Assembly (NCBI GenBank): GCA_016718405.1
Contig: JADKDJ010000005.1
Location: 1 to 64,000 of the forward strand
From: Candidatus Rhodoferax odensensis
Lineage (GTDB): Bacteria; Pseudomonadota; Gammaproteobacteria; Burkholderiales; Burkholderiaceae_C
Reading direction: 5' to 3'
DNA: 64,000 nt
Shown: positions 46,181-55,981 of the stretch, in pieces
Layout: the number at the start of each line of letters is the position of its first letter
Numbering within the stretch: the stretch's first letter is position 1
Translations under genes and position numbers: made by a program
Notes under the pieces: generated by a model
Seen by the model: the letters and a program-made list of their open reading frames with translations, nothing else
What the model was told of the DNA's origin: nothing
Databases searched by the model: none

Positions 46181-47992
46181 ATGAATATTAAATTTTTGCG
46201 AGCTTTCTGCTGTGTTTTGGCGATTACGCTGAGCGCAAGCAGTCTGTTGGCGCAAAATCGCCCTCCCGAAAAGGTCTTGCGTTACGCCTTTCCGATCGCC
46301 GAAACCGGTTTCGACCCAGCCCAGTTGTCAGACATCTATTCGCGCATTGTCACGAGTAATATGTTCGACGCCCTGTACACCTATGACTACCTGGCCCGCC
46401 CGGTCAAGGTGCGTCCCAACGTCGCGGCGGGAATGCCGGTGGTCTCCGAGGATTTCCGAACCCACACGATCAAGATCAAGCCGGGCATCTACTTTGCCGA
46501 CGACCCGGCTTTTGGAGGCAAGAAGCGTGAATTGACGGCGCACGATTTCGTCTATACCTACAAGCGCTTCTTTGATCCCAAGACCAAGAGCCCGATCTAC
46601 AGCGATCTTGAAGAAGAGAAGTTGATCGGATTGGAAGCGCTACGCAGCGAGGCGGAGAAACCCGGCGCCAGTTTCAACTACGACAAGGAGATAGAAGGGG
46701 TGCGGGCGCTGGACCGCTACACGATCCAGTTCAAGACGGAAGACGTCCGGCCCCGCTTCACCTACTTGTTGGCCGACTCAGGGTCTTACGGGGCGGTGGC
46801 ACGTGAGGTCGTCGAGAAGTATGGCGACAAGATCATGGAGCACCCAGTGGGCACCGGACCGTTCAAGCTCGAACAGTGGACGCGTTCGTCCAAGATGAGC
46901 TTGGTGCGGAACCCCAATTTCCGCGAAGAGTTTTACGAAGCTGAACCCCCGGCGGACGACGCCAAGTCACAGGCCATCTACAAGCAAATGAAGGGCAAAC
47001 GCTTGCCGATGGTTGACCGGATCGACGTCTCCATCATTGAGGAAAGCCAACCTCGCTGGTTGTCCTTTCTTAGCGCCGACCAGGACTTCCTGGAACGATT
47101 GCCTGAGGCCTTCGCGTATCAGGCGATTCCCAATAACCGCTTGGCGCCCAACCTGGTCAAGAAACGCATTGTGATGGAGCGGGTGCCCGCTGCGGATGCC
47201 ACCTTGCATATGTTCAACATGGAGCATCAAGTCGTGGGTGGCTATACGCCTGAAAAGGTTGCCTTGCGGCGGGCGATCGCCTTGGCCTACAACAGCGAAG
47301 AAGAAATCCGCTTGCCGCGGCGCAACCAGGCCATTCCGGCGCAGGGACCGATCGTGCCCACGACTTACGGATATGACCCCAAATTCAAGACGGAAATGAG
47401 CGAATTTAGCCGACCACGCGCCAGCGCGCTGCTGGACCTGTTTGGCTACGTGGATCGGGACGGCGACGGCTGGCGTGATCTGCCTGACGGCAAACCGCTG
47501 GTGCTGGAGTACGCCACCACACCTTCTGCGCGTGACCGTGAACTCAACGAGGTTTGGAAGAAGAATATGGATGCCGTCGGGATCAAGACAGAGTTCAAGG
47601 TGGGAAAATGGCCTGAACACCTCAAGGCCGCGCGCGCGGGTAAGCTGATGATCTGGGGTCTGGGGTCCAGCGCTTCCTCCCCAGACGGTGGTGACTCTCT
47701 CGGACGTGGCTACGGACCAGCAAAGGGACAGGGCAACTTGTCACGCTTCGTGAACGCCGAATTTGACAAGCTCTACCAGCAGCAGCAACTGTTGCCCGAC
47801 GGTCCCGAGCGTCTGGCGAAGCTGCAACAAGCCGTCAAAATTCTGGTGGCGTACATGCCCTACAAGTACTCGTCACACCGGATTCTCACCGACCTGATGC
47901 ACCCCTGGCTGCTGGGCTACCGGCGTCATCCTCTTTCGTCGGGTCACTTCTGGCGCTATGTGGACATCGACCTCGATAAAGTGCCCAAATGA
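46181..47992 (+). CDS. Extracellular solute-binding protein, family 5 (first tandem copy)
   Basis: A 603-residue periplasmic binding protein for an oligopeptide-type ABC importer. A Sec signal (MNIKFLRAFCCVLAITLSASSLLAQ) precedes the mature part starting PPEKVLRYAFPIAETGFDPAQLSDIYSRIV. GTGPFKLEQWTRSSKMSLVRNPNFR is the family signature region. Repeated YADDPAFGGKKRELTAHDFVY and YGPAKGQGNLSRFVNAEFDKLY segments are shared with the next gene, of which it is a close paralogue. ATG 46181 was chosen over an in-frame GTG at 46169. Its divergent arrangement with the permeases suggests common control. Confidence 0.92.
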   Translation: MNIKFLRAFCCVLAITLSASSLLAQNRPPEKVLRYAFPIAETGFDPAQLSDIYSRIVTSNMFDALYTYDYLARPVKVRPNVAAGMPVVSEDFRTHTIKIKPGIYFADDPAFGGKKRELTAHDFVYTYKRFFDPKTKSPIYSDLEEEKLIGLEALRSEAEKPGASFNYDKEIEGVRALDRYTIQFKTEDVRPRFTYLLADSGSYGAVAREVVEKYGDKIMEHPVGTGPFKLEQWTRSSKMSLVRNPNFREEFYEAEPPADDAKSQAIYKQMKGKRLPMVDRIDVSIIEESQPRWLSFLSADQDFLERLPEAFAYQAIPNNRLAPNLVKKRIVMERVPAADATLHMFNMEHQVVGGYTPEKVALRRAIALAYNSEEEIRLPRRNQAIPAQGPIVPTTYGYDPKFKTEMSEFSRPRASALLDLFGYVDRDGDGWRDLPDGKPLVLEYATTPSARDRELNEVWKKNMDAVGIKTEFKVGKWPEHLKAARAGKLMIWGLGSSASSPDGGDSLGRGYGPAKGQGNLSRFVNAEFDKLYQQQQLLPDGPERLAKLQQAVKILVAYMPYKYSSHRILTDLMHPWLLGYRRHPLSSGHFWRYVDIDLDKVPK

Positions 47993-48084
47993 GACCGTTG
48001 GGCTAAGCTCTTCCATCCTTGGCTGAGGGCTGCATGCAAGCCCGACAGCGTTCAGTATCCGTATCCTTGTTCTGCTTCACGAAA

Positions 48085-49887
48085 ATGAAATCCCTACCCA
48101 TTCTGAGTTGTATTTTGGCGCTCCTGCTGAGCGCGACGGACCTGCAGGCCCAAACCAAGCCACCGGAGAAGGTGTTGCGTTACGCCTTTGAGATCGCGGA
48201 GACCGGGTTCGATCCGGCGCAGATATCGGACGTGTACTCACGCATCGTGACCGCCAGCATTTTTGACGCACTGTACGGCTACGACTACTTGGCTCGGCCG
48301 GTCAAGGTTATCCCTCGGGTTGCCGACGGTATGCCAGTGATCAGCGATGATTTTCGGACCTATACGGTCAAGATCAAGCCAGGCATCTACTTCGCCGACG
48401 ACCCGGCTTTTGACGGCAAGAAACGTGAGTTGGTCGCGCAGGATTTCGTCTACAGCTTCAAGCGCGTGTTCGATCCCAAGGTCAAGAGTGCCATTTACAG
48501 TGATCTGGAAGAAGAAAAATTGGTCGGCATGGACGAGGTGCGGCGTGAGGCCGAAAAACCAGGTGCCCGCTTCGACTACGAAAGGGAGGTGGAAGGTATT
48601 CGCGCACTGGACCGCTACACCATCCAATTCAAGCTGAAGGAAACGCGGCCGCGTTTCATCTACGCGCTCGCGGATTCGGGCGGCACCGGCGCCGTGGCGC
48701 GCGAAGTGGTGGAGAAGTACGGCGACAAGATCATGGAGCACCCGGTTGGAACCGGCCCGTTCAAGCTTGACCAGTGGACGCGCTCGTCAAAGATGACCTT
48801 TGTGCGCAACCCCAACTTCCGCGAGGAATACTACGAGGCCGAGCCACCGGCGGACGACGCCCGCTCACAAGCCATTTACAAGCAGATGAAGGGCAAGCGA
48901 CTGCCCATGGTGGATCGGGTCGAAATCTCGGTCATCGAAGAAACGCAGCCGCGCTGGCTGTCGTTTCTGGGTAACGACCATGATTTCCTGATGTTTTTGC
49001 CCGAGGCCTTTGCCTATCAGGCGATTCCAAACAATCGCCTGGCCCCGAACCTGGCCAAGCGCAACATCACCATGGAGCGCGTGGCCATCCCAGACGTCAC
49101 GGTGACGTACTTCAACATGGAGGATCCACTCATTGGGGGCTACACGCCGGACAAGGTTGCCCTGCGCCGCGCCGTTGCGCTCGCCTATAACTCCGAGGAG
49201 GAAATCCGCTTGTCCAGGCGCAACCAGGCCATCCTCGCGCAGGGCCCGATGCAACCCAGTACCTATGGCTACGACCCCAAGTTCAAGACCGAGATGAGCA
49301 TGTTTGACCGCGCCAGGGCGGTGGCCCTCCTGGACATGTATGGTTATGTTGATCGCGACGGTGATGGCTGGCGGGACCTGCCTGATGGCAAGCCCCTGCT
49401 CCTTGAATACGCGACCTCACCGACAGCACGGGATCGTGAACTCAACGAGGTCTGGAAGAAGAACATGAACGCCGTCGGCCTCAAGATTGAGTTCAAGTCC
49501 GGAAAGTGGCCGGAGCATCTGAAGGCCGCACGCGCTGGCAAGCTGATGATGTGGGGCCTAGGATTCAGCGCCTCCACGCCCGACGGTGCAGGCGCCATTG
49601 GTTTGGCTTATGGTCCTGCCAAGGGAGAAGGAAACTTGTCCCGGTTCCAGATGGCTGAGTTCGACAAGCTGTACGACCAATCGCAACTGATGCCTGACGG
49701 TCCTGAGCGCAAAGCCATGATGCAAAAACTGGTCAAGATCATGGTGGCCTATATGCCCTACAAGTTCAACACCCACCGTATCCGCACCGATTTGATGCAA
49801 CCCTGGTTGCTGGGGTACCGCAGGCATCCGGTCAACCACGCGTTCTGGAAATACGTCGACATCGACCTGAGCAAGCTGCCCAAGTAG
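48085..49887 (+). CDS. Extracellular solute-binding protein, family 5 (second tandem copy)
   Basis: A 600-residue paralogue of the preceding gene. By eye most aligned residues are identical and long blocks (VVEKYGDKIMEHPVGTGPFKL, NPNFREEYYEAEPPADDA) are almost unchanged. The Sec signal is MKSLPILSCILALLLSATDLQAQ. ATG 48085 was chosen because upstream in-frame starts (48019) would bury the signal. There are 92 bases between the copies, with no strong terminator, so they may share one transcript. Two receptors with one channel suggest a broader or divided substrate range. Confidence 0.92.
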   Translation: MKSLPILSCILALLLSATDLQAQTKPPEKVLRYAFEIAETGFDPAQISDVYSRIVTASIFDALYGYDYLARPVKVIPRVADGMPVISDDFRTYTVKIKPGIYFADDPAFDGKKRELVAQDFVYSFKRVFDPKVKSAIYSDLEEEKLVGMDEVRREAEKPGARFDYEREVEGIRALDRYTIQFKLKETRPRFIYALADSGGTGAVAREVVEKYGDKIMEHPVGTGPFKLDQWTRSSKMTFVRNPNFREEYYEAEPPADDARSQAIYKQMKGKRLPMVDRVEISVIEETQPRWLSFLGNDHDFLMFLPEAFAYQAIPNNRLAPNLAKRNITMERVAIPDVTVTYFNMEDPLIGGYTPDKVALRRAVALAYNSEEEIRLSRRNQAILAQGPMQPSTYGYDPKFKTEMSMFDRARAVALLDMYGYVDRDGDGWRDLPDGKPLLLEYATSPTARDRELNEVWKKNMNAVGLKIEFKSGKWPEHLKAARAGKLMMWGLGFSASTPDGAGAIGLAYGPAKGEGNLSRFQMAEFDKLYDQSQLMPDGPERKAMMQKLVKIMVAYMPYKFNTHRIRTDLMQPWLLGYRRHPVNHAFWKYVDIDLSKLPK

Positions 49888-49921
49888 ACCGCCGACCGCG
49901 CCGACCGCGGCTGGGGCGCGG

Positions 49922-50413
49922 TCAAAAGCGGTCGTGTGGCGGGTCGCGCGACAGGTCAAGCCCCTGGCCAGTGCGTTGCACCACGTCGTTTTGGTCCAGA
50001 TAGACCCAGAACAGCAGGTCTTCGAACTCGCGCCAACGGTAGGTCATGATGTCGCCGGGCCAGGACGCCACGCGGTCCACCTTGGCTGGCGGGCCGAACT
50101 CGCTCTGCACGCGCGCACGCGTCCACAGACCGACTTCGATTCGGGCGAAGTCGCTGGCGTTGAGCACCTGTCTGGCGCTGGTCACCCGACCCGCGGTGTC
50201 CAGATCGACCATGATGGCTTGTTGACCGGCGGCATACTGCCAGCGCGTGCTCTCGCCCATCGGCAAGACTCGCGTCGGCTTGCCCAGGCGAGCGGCGACT
50301 TGGTCGCCCGTCATGCCTGGCGTGACCGGGCTGAAGGCGGCGCAGGCTGACAACAGCAGGGTAGCGGCCAGGGCTGGGGCGGTGCGCCTCAGCGCATCAA
50401 GCTTAGCGTGCAT
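49922..50413 (-). CDS. BamE/SmpA-like lipoprotein
   Basis: A 163-residue lipoprotein with signal MHAKLDALRRTAPALAATLLLSAC and lipobox LSAC. The mature domain starts with VTPGMTGDQVAARLGKPTRVLPMGESTRWQYA, which has the SmpA/OmlA (BamE-like) pattern of a G-M-T-xxQV-xxxLG-P motif. A second similar half, EVGLWTRARVQSEFGPPAKVDRVASWPGDIMTYRW, looks like a repeat of the same fold. True BamE is shorter, so this is probably a paralogue rather than the BAM subunit. It lies downstream of the amidase on the same strand. Confidence 0.75.
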   Translation of the reverse strand: MHAKLDALRRTAPALAATLLLSACAAFSPVTPGMTGDQVAARLGKPTRVLPMGESTRWQYAAGQQAIMVDLDTAGRVTSARQVLNASDFARIEVGLWTRARVQSEFGPPAKVDRVASWPGDIMTYRWREFEDLLFWVYLDQNDVVQRTGQGLDLSRDPPHDRF

Positions 50414-50443
50414 GGTATTGCTCCGTCGCTGCTGTGATTGACC

Positions 50444-52096
50444 TCACGCGGGAAAGTTTGCCACGTTGCGCGCCAGTGAGGGTGGGCGTCGTTGCAAACT
50501 GGCCTGCTCATACGCATAGGCCAGTCGGATCAGTCGCGCGTCGCTGTAAGCGGTGCCAACAAAGGACAGTCCCACTGGCAAGCCTTGCACAAAACCGGCC
50601 GGCACCGTGATGTGCGGGTAACCGGCAACCGCTGCGGGCGATGAGAAGCTGCCCCCATAGTGGTCGCCGTTGATCACGTCCGTCAACCAGGCTGGGCCGC
50701 CCGTGGGTGCCACCAGCGCATCGAGCTGGTGCGCCTGCAGCACCTGGTCTATACCCTCGGCGCGCGCATAGCGGTGGTTGTTGGTCAGCGCGTCGCGGTA
50801 CGCCTGGCTGTCGAGGCCGCCCTTGGCATTGGCGCGAATCAGGTACTCCTGCCCGAAGTGGCGCAGTTCGCGCGGCGCGTGTCGTTCGTTAAAGGCGATC
50901 AGGTCCGCCATGTTGGTGATCGGCGCGCTGGGTGCAAACTCGGCCAGGTAGGCGGCAAGACCAGCCTTGAACTCGTAGAGCAGCACTTCGAGTTCGCTGT
51001 CTTGGTACTTGTTGGTGTTGGGCACCTCCACCGGGTCTACCAGTACCGCTCCCTGTGCGCGCAGCACGGTCAACGCCTGTTCAATTGCCGCATCCACGGC
51101 ATCATTGCTGCCAAAAAAGTTGCGGGCCACACCAATGCGCGCGCCCCGCAAGGCAGACTTGCCCAGCGGCTGCGCCAACGACTGCGCCAAAGTCGTGACG
51201 CGGGAATCACGTTGACTGTCGGGATCGAGCAGCGCCGCCATCACGAGCGCGACATCGGAAACGTGGCGCGTCATGGGGCCAGCAGTGTCCTGCGAGTGCG
51301 CGATCGGGATGACGCCGCGCCCGCTCACCAGTCCGACGGTGGGTTTGAAGCCGACCACGCCGCAGACGGACGCGGGCGAGACAATCGAGCCATCCGTTTC
51401 GGTGCCGATCGCCACCGCTGCCAGGCTGGCGGCTACGGCGGCGGCCGAGCCCGAGCTGGAGCCGCTGGCGTTGCGGTCCAGCGCATGCGGGTTGCGAGTC
51501 AGTCCGCCGCGCGCGCTCCAGCCGCTGGTGGAACGCGTCGAGCGCATGTTGGCCCATTCGCTGAGGTTGGTCTTACCCAGGATGATGGCGCCAGCGGCGC
51601 GCAATTGCCGGGCAACATCCGAGTCCTGCGTCACGGCCACACCCTGCAAGGCCAATGAACCCGCAGTCGTGCTCATTTTGTCGGCCGTCGCGATGTTGTC
51701 CTTGAGGAGCACCGCAATACCGTGCAGGGGACCGCGCGCGCCGCGCTGGCGTCGCTCGCGGTCCAATTCAGCACATTGGGCCAGAGCGTCGGGGTTGAGT
51801 TCAATGATCGAGTTGAGGCGAGATCCGGCGCGGTCCACAGCGGCGATGCGTTTGAGATAGAGCTCGGCCAGTTGTCGGGAACTGTATTGCCCGCTGGCCA
51901 TGGCGGCCTGCATCTGCGCGACTGTGCCATCGAGTAAAGCCTCGGCACTATGGCCCGCGGCGCGGGCATCGACGCTGGGGGGGACCCCAATCGACGCCGC
52001 CGCCGCCGCGACGCCGCCGCTGGCGAGCCCTTGTCGAACGAAGCTGCGGCGTGTCATGGTGGTGTCTTCAGTTGGCTCTGGATCGGGCTTGGGCAT
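50444..52096 (-). CDS. Amidase (amidase-signature family) with Tat signal
   Basis: A 550-residue serine hydrolase with the Ser-cisSer-Lys triad of the amidase-signature family. The lysine lies in AVLLKDNIATADKMSTTAGS, and the glycine/serine-rich GSSSGSAAAVAASLAAVAIGTETDGSIVSPASVCGVVGFKPT holds the serines. The twin-arginine signal TRRSFVRQGLASGGVAAAAASIGV suggests folded export to the periplasm. ATG 52096 is preferred as start because AGGAG lies seven bases upstream, although ATG 52057 would place the Tat motif at the very N-terminus. Substrate unknown. Confidence 0.9.
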   Translation of the reverse strand: MPKPDPEPTEDTTMTRRSFVRQGLASGGVAAAAASIGVPPSVDARAAGHSAEALLDGTVAQMQAAMASGQYSSRQLAELYLKRIAAVDRAGSRLNSIIELNPDALAQCAELDRERRQRGARGPLHGIAVLLKDNIATADKMSTTAGSLALQGVAVTQDSDVARQLRAAGAIILGKTNLSEWANMRSTRSTSGWSARGGLTRNPHALDRNASGSSSGSAAAVAASLAAVAIGTETDGSIVSPASVCGVVGFKPTVGLVSGRGVIPIAHSQDTAGPMTRHVSDVALVMAALLDPDSQRDSRVTTLAQSLAQPLGKSALRGARIGVARNFFGSNDAVDAAIEQALTVLRAQGAVLVDPVEVPNTNKYQDSELEVLLYEFKAGLAAYLAEFAPSAPITNMADLIAFNERHAPRELRHFGQEYLIRANAKGGLDSQAYRDALTNNHRYARAEGIDQVLQAHQLDALVAPTGGPAWLTDVINGDHYGGSFSSPAAVAGYPHITVPAGFVQGLPVGLSFVGTAYSDARLIRLAYAYEQASLQRRPPSLARNVANFPA

Positions 52097-52226
52097 GGCG
52101 TGACTCCTGGCTGGCCGAGAGGCGGACCAGCCATTGTGTCAGCGATATCCGAGTCATGTGCGCGTGGCCACACGCGCCGGGCCCGGGTTTGCCGCGGCCG
52201 GGTTCGCCCGTGTACCATCTTGTGCC

Positions 52227-52766
52227 ATGAAGGTCGATCCCGCCATTGTCCAGATGCACGCCGAAAACGTGCGGGCCGAAGTGCTGCCGCCGACCACCGG
52301 CAAGCGACTGGACCCGGCGGTTGTGGAGAAGATCAAGCGTAACGTGCCGATCTTTGCCGGTATGCCACCCGATTACCTGATGAGCACTCTGGCGGTGGCC
52401 GACCACTTTGCGGTTCAGGCGGGTGAACCGGTGTTCAACGAGGGCGACATTGGCGGGGCCTTTTATGTGCTGGTGGCCGGCGAGGTGCGGGTCGAGAAAC
52501 TACGCCACGGCACCGTGGTGGAGCTGGCGCGCCTCGGCCCGGGTGAATGCTTTGGCGAGATGGCGCTGGTGGGCAGCCACACCCGCTCTGCCACCGTGCG
52601 CGCCTTGCGCGACAGTGTGGCCATGCGCTTTGACTGCGACAAGGTGGACGCCAATGCGCAGAGCGCCCACTTCATCTACCGCAACATCGCCCGTGTGCTG
52701 GCGGCCCGCTTGGGCGAATCCAGTGTGCAACTGGCGGCACTGATGGAAAAAACCCAGTCGCTCTAG
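52227..52766 (+). CDS. Cyclic nucleotide-binding domain protein
   Basis: A 179-residue protein consisting mainly of a cNMP-binding domain (about 40-150). The phosphate-binding cassette is visible as LGPGECFGEMALVGSHTRSATVRAL, where the GE-xA-L and the arginine contact the ligand in CRP-like proteins. It lacks a helix-turn-helix, so it is a sensor without its own DNA-binding part. ATG 52227 (MKVDPAIVQ) was chosen; upstream in-frame residues lack domain content. It is divergent from the amidase and convergent with the RND pump gene. Confidence 0.85.
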   Translation: MKVDPAIVQMHAENVRAEVLPPTTGKRLDPAVVEKIKRNVPIFAGMPPDYLMSTLAVADHFAVQAGEPVFNEGDIGGAFYVLVAGEVRVEKLRHGTVVELARLGPGECFGEMALVGSHTRSATVRALRDSVAMRFDCDKVDANAQSAHFIYRNIARVLAARLGESSVQLAALMEKTQSL

Positions 52767-52777
52767 GCGGCGACGTT

Positions 52778-55700
52778 TCAGCTCGCTGGTGCGAACCGAC
52801 CGCGGACTCTGCGCTGAGCTGACATCAGCAGCCGAAACACTGGGCGCACCAGCAGTAAGGTCAACATGGCCTCGATCAGCGTCAAAACGGCTGCGACCGC
52901 AGCGTTGCCGTGCTCGGCCCTGCGCTGGTATTTGGCGGCTGCGCGGTCGCGGGCGATCTCGATGCTGTCATAGAAGGTGGGCACAACCAGCAGCGTCAGA
53001 ATTGTCGACGTGATGGTGCCGCCAATGATGGCAATCGCCAGCGGCCGGTAGAATTCACCGCCTTCGCCCAGGCCAATGGCCACCGGCAGCATGCCGGCAA
53101 TCAGGGCAAAGGTGGTCATCAGAATCGGGCGCAGGCGCTTGCGCCCGGCGTACATCAGCGACTCTTCCCGGTCAAAGCCTTCTGTCTCGCGCTTGCGCGC
53201 GCAATCGAGCAGCAGGATCGCGTTCTTGGCCACCAGTCCCATCAGCATGATGACGCCGATGAAGCTCATCAGGTTCAGCGTGCCGCCGGTCAACAGCAGC
53301 GCCACCACGACGCCAATCAAACTCAAGGGCAATGACAGCATCACCGCCAGCGGCGCACTGAAGGAGCCGAACTGCACCACCAGAATCAGGTACATCAGAC
53401 CGATGCCCAGCACCAGCGCGATCGCCATTTCGGTGAAGAGCTCCTTTTGGTCGCGCGCGGCGCCGCCAAGCTCAATGCCATAGCCCGCGGGAAAGTCAAT
53501 TTTGCGTGCGATCTTCATGGCGTCGGCAGTGACTTCTCCGGGCGAACGCCCCTGCGCGTTGGCCGACACCGCGATCATGCGCTTGCCGTCGGTATGCTGG
53601 ATTTGTGCCGGTCCTTTGCCCATGGTGATGCTGGCGATCTGGTCCAGCGGCACCATCATGCTGCTGCCCGCCACCGCGATCGGCAGGCGCTCAATGTTGG
53701 CGGCGTTGACCCGGTCCGCCGGGTGCAGGCGCACCGATACGTCGCGCGACTCACCAGTAGGGTCCACCCAATCGCCAACCTCTACGCCGGCAAAAGCTAC
53801 CCGCAGGGCCTGCGCCGCGTCGCCCACCGAGATACCCAGCGAGTTGGCCAGGCCACGGTTGAGTTCGATGCGCAACTCGTCCTTGGGCTCTTGCTCAGAT
53901 AAGCCGACATCGACCGCACCTGGCACTTGACGCAGCTGCTCCATGAACGCGGCGGTGATGGCGATCAGGCGGCGCGAATCGGGACCCGAGAACTGGATCT
54001 GCACCGGTTTGCGCGCGCCATTGTTGAGGTCATCCAGCACCACGTATTCCGCGCCTACCAGGCGAGTCACTTGCTGCCTGAGATCCACCGCGATGGCCGT
54101 GGCCGAGCGTTTGCGCTGGGTGCTCTTGCCAATGTCGACGTAGACGCGTCCTCCCCCGGCGTTGATGTTGCTGTTGGTCGCCACCGTTTCAGGCAGCGTA
54201 CGAGCCAGGGCTGCCGCGCTTTCCACCTTGAGACGGGTGTACTCCAGGCTGGCACTCGACGGTGTGCGCACTTCGATCGCGATCGTGCCATTGTCCGATG
54301 CCGGCAAGAAACTCGAGCCGCCCAACCAAGCGTGCAGGCCGAGCGCACCGACCAGGCTCAGGCCCGCCAGTACGGCCATCCAGCGGCGATGGTGCAATGC
54401 CCAGGCGATCACGTTGCCGTATCGATCGGCCTGGTGGTCAAACCAGACATTGAATTTCGACAACCAGCGGCTCAAGCCCCGTTTGGGTGCGAGGTGGTGT
54501 CCGATCGGGTCACCCCAGTAGGCCGACAGCATCGGGTCGAGCGTGAAGGAGATGAACAGGCTGACCAGGACCGAGCTGGCGACCGTCAGCGCAAAGGGGC
54601 GGAACCACTCGCCGCTGACGCCGGGCATGAAAGCCACCGGGATGAACACCGCAATGATGGAGAAGGTGGTGGCGGCCACCGCCATGCCGATCTCGGCCGT
54701 GCCGGCGCTGGCGGCGGTGCGCCGGTCTTGGCCCGCTTCCATGTGGCGCACGATGTTCTCGCGCACCACGATCGCGTCGTCAATCAGCACACCAATGGCA
54801 AGCGACAGGCCCAGCAGGGTCATGAAGTTGAGCGTGAAGCCGCACAACCACACCGCAATGAAGGCGGCGATCACCGATGTGGGCAGACTCAGCGCCGTGA
54901 TCAAGGTGGAGCGCCACGAATTGAGGAAGGCGTACACCACGAAAATCGTCAACAGGGCGCCAAACAACAGCGACTCGATCACGTTGTTGAGGCTGTTCTG
55001 AGCGTCTTTTCCACCGTCTTGTGTGACTTCGAGCTTGGTGCCCGCGGGCAGGGTTTTGTTGAGCTCCTCAACCAGGCTGCGTACCTTGTTGGCCACACTG
55101 ACGGTGCTGGCCTGGCGTGATCGTGTCACCGAGATGCCCACATTGGGGTGACCGTTGCGCACGCTGAAACTGCCCAGCTCAGCAAATCCGTCGGCAATCG
55201 ATGCCACCTGGGCCAGGCGCACCACCTGGTTGCCTTGGCGTTTGACCACCACTTGCTCAAACTCGGCCGGGGACTCGATCCGCCCGACCAGGCGAATGCT
55301 CTGCTCGTCAAGCTCACCGCGCACTTTGCCGACGGGCGCCGTGGTGTTCTGGTTGCGCAGCGCGCTCACCACATCGGTGACCGAGACGTTGTACTCGCGC
55401 AGCTTCTGCGCGCGCAGCAACACGCTGAGTTCGCGGCGCAATGCGCCTCCGACGTTGACCACCGCCACGCCATCAATGGCGCGAAACTTGTCCGCCAGTT
55501 CGTCTTCGGCCAGGCGCGATATCTCTGCGTGTGTCAGTGCCTTGGAAGAAAGGGCCAGCTGCATGATCGGTTGCGCCGCCGGGTCTACCCGGCGCAGTAC
55601 CGGCTCGCGCATTTCCACCGGCAACTTGTAGCGTACCGAGGCGATGGCGTTGCGCACCTCGTCCGAGGCTTCGATCATGTTCTTGTTGAAGTTGAAAATG

Positions 55701-55978
55701 ATCACGACCGTGGCCGCATTTTCGGCTGCGGTGGCGCGAATCTGATACACGCCAGAGATGCTTTGCAGCGACTTCTCCACCCGATTGACGATCTCACGTT
55801 CCACCGTCTCAGGCGACGCCCCGGGGTAGGGGATGCTGACCACCAGCACCGGTTGCTCGACGTCAGGAATCTGGTTGACGCGCAACTTCTTCAGGGCCAA
55901 GAGACCCAGGCACATCAGGGCGATGATGATCACCACCATCGCTACCGGTCGCTTGATGCTGAAGTCGGACAGAAACAT
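52778..55978 (-). CDS. RND efflux transporter permease (HAE-1/AcrB-like)
   Basis: A 1066-residue inner-membrane pump that uses the proton gradient to expel toxic compounds. It starts MFLSDFSIKRPVAMVVIIIALMCLGLLAL, has the two large periplasmic loops typical of the family, and the proton-relay segment SLAIGVLIDDAIVVRENIVRHME in helix 4 with paired aspartates. A second conserved block is LMGLVAKNAILLLDCARKRE. The adaptor gene lies three bases upstream. No outer-membrane channel gene is adjacent, so the pump probably uses a TolC-like protein encoded elsewhere. Confidence 0.93.
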   Translation of the reverse strand: MFLSDFSIKRPVAMVVIIIALMCLGLLALKKLRVNQIPDVEQPVLVVSIPYPGASPETVEREIVNRVEKSLQSISGVYQIRATAAENAATVVIIFNFNKNMIEASDEVRNAIASVRYKLPVEMREPVLRRVDPAAQPIMQLALSSKALTHAEISRLAEDELADKFRAIDGVAVVNVGGALRRELSVLLRAQKLREYNVSVTDVVSALRNQNTTAPVGKVRGELDEQSIRLVGRIESPAEFEQVVVKRQGNQVVRLAQVASIADGFAELGSFSVRNGHPNVGISVTRSRQASTVSVANKVRSLVEELNKTLPAGTKLEVTQDGGKDAQNSLNNVIESLLFGALLTIFVVYAFLNSWRSTLITALSLPTSVIAAFIAVWLCGFTLNFMTLLGLSLAIGVLIDDAIVVRENIVRHMEAGQDRRTAASAGTAEIGMAVAATTFSIIAVFIPVAFMPGVSGEWFRPFALTVASSVLVSLFISFTLDPMLSAYWGDPIGHHLAPKRGLSRWLSKFNVWFDHQADRYGNVIAWALHHRRWMAVLAGLSLVGALGLHAWLGGSSFLPASDNGTIAIEVRTPSSASLEYTRLKVESAAALARTLPETVATNSNINAGGGRVYVDIGKSTQRKRSATAIAVDLRQQVTRLVGAEYVVLDDLNNGARKPVQIQFSGPDSRRLIAITAAFMEQLRQVPGAVDVGLSEQEPKDELRIELNRGLANSLGISVGDAAQALRVAFAGVEVGDWVDPTGESRDVSVRLHPADRVNAANIERLPIAVAGSSMMVPLDQIASITMGKGPAQIQHTDGKRMIAVSANAQGRSPGEVTADAMKIARKIDFPAGYGIELGGAARDQKELFTEMAIALVLGIGLMYLILVVQFGSFSAPLAVMLSLPLSLIGVVVALLLTGGTLNLMSFIGVIMLMGLVAKNAILLLDCARKRETEGFDREESLMYAGRKRLRPILMTTFALIAGMLPVAIGLGEGGEFYRPLAIAIIGGTITSTILTLLVVPTFYDSIEIARDRAAAKYQRRAEHGNAAVAAVLTLIEAMLTLLLVRPVFRLLMSAQRRVRGRFAPAS

Positions 55979-55981
55979 GGT

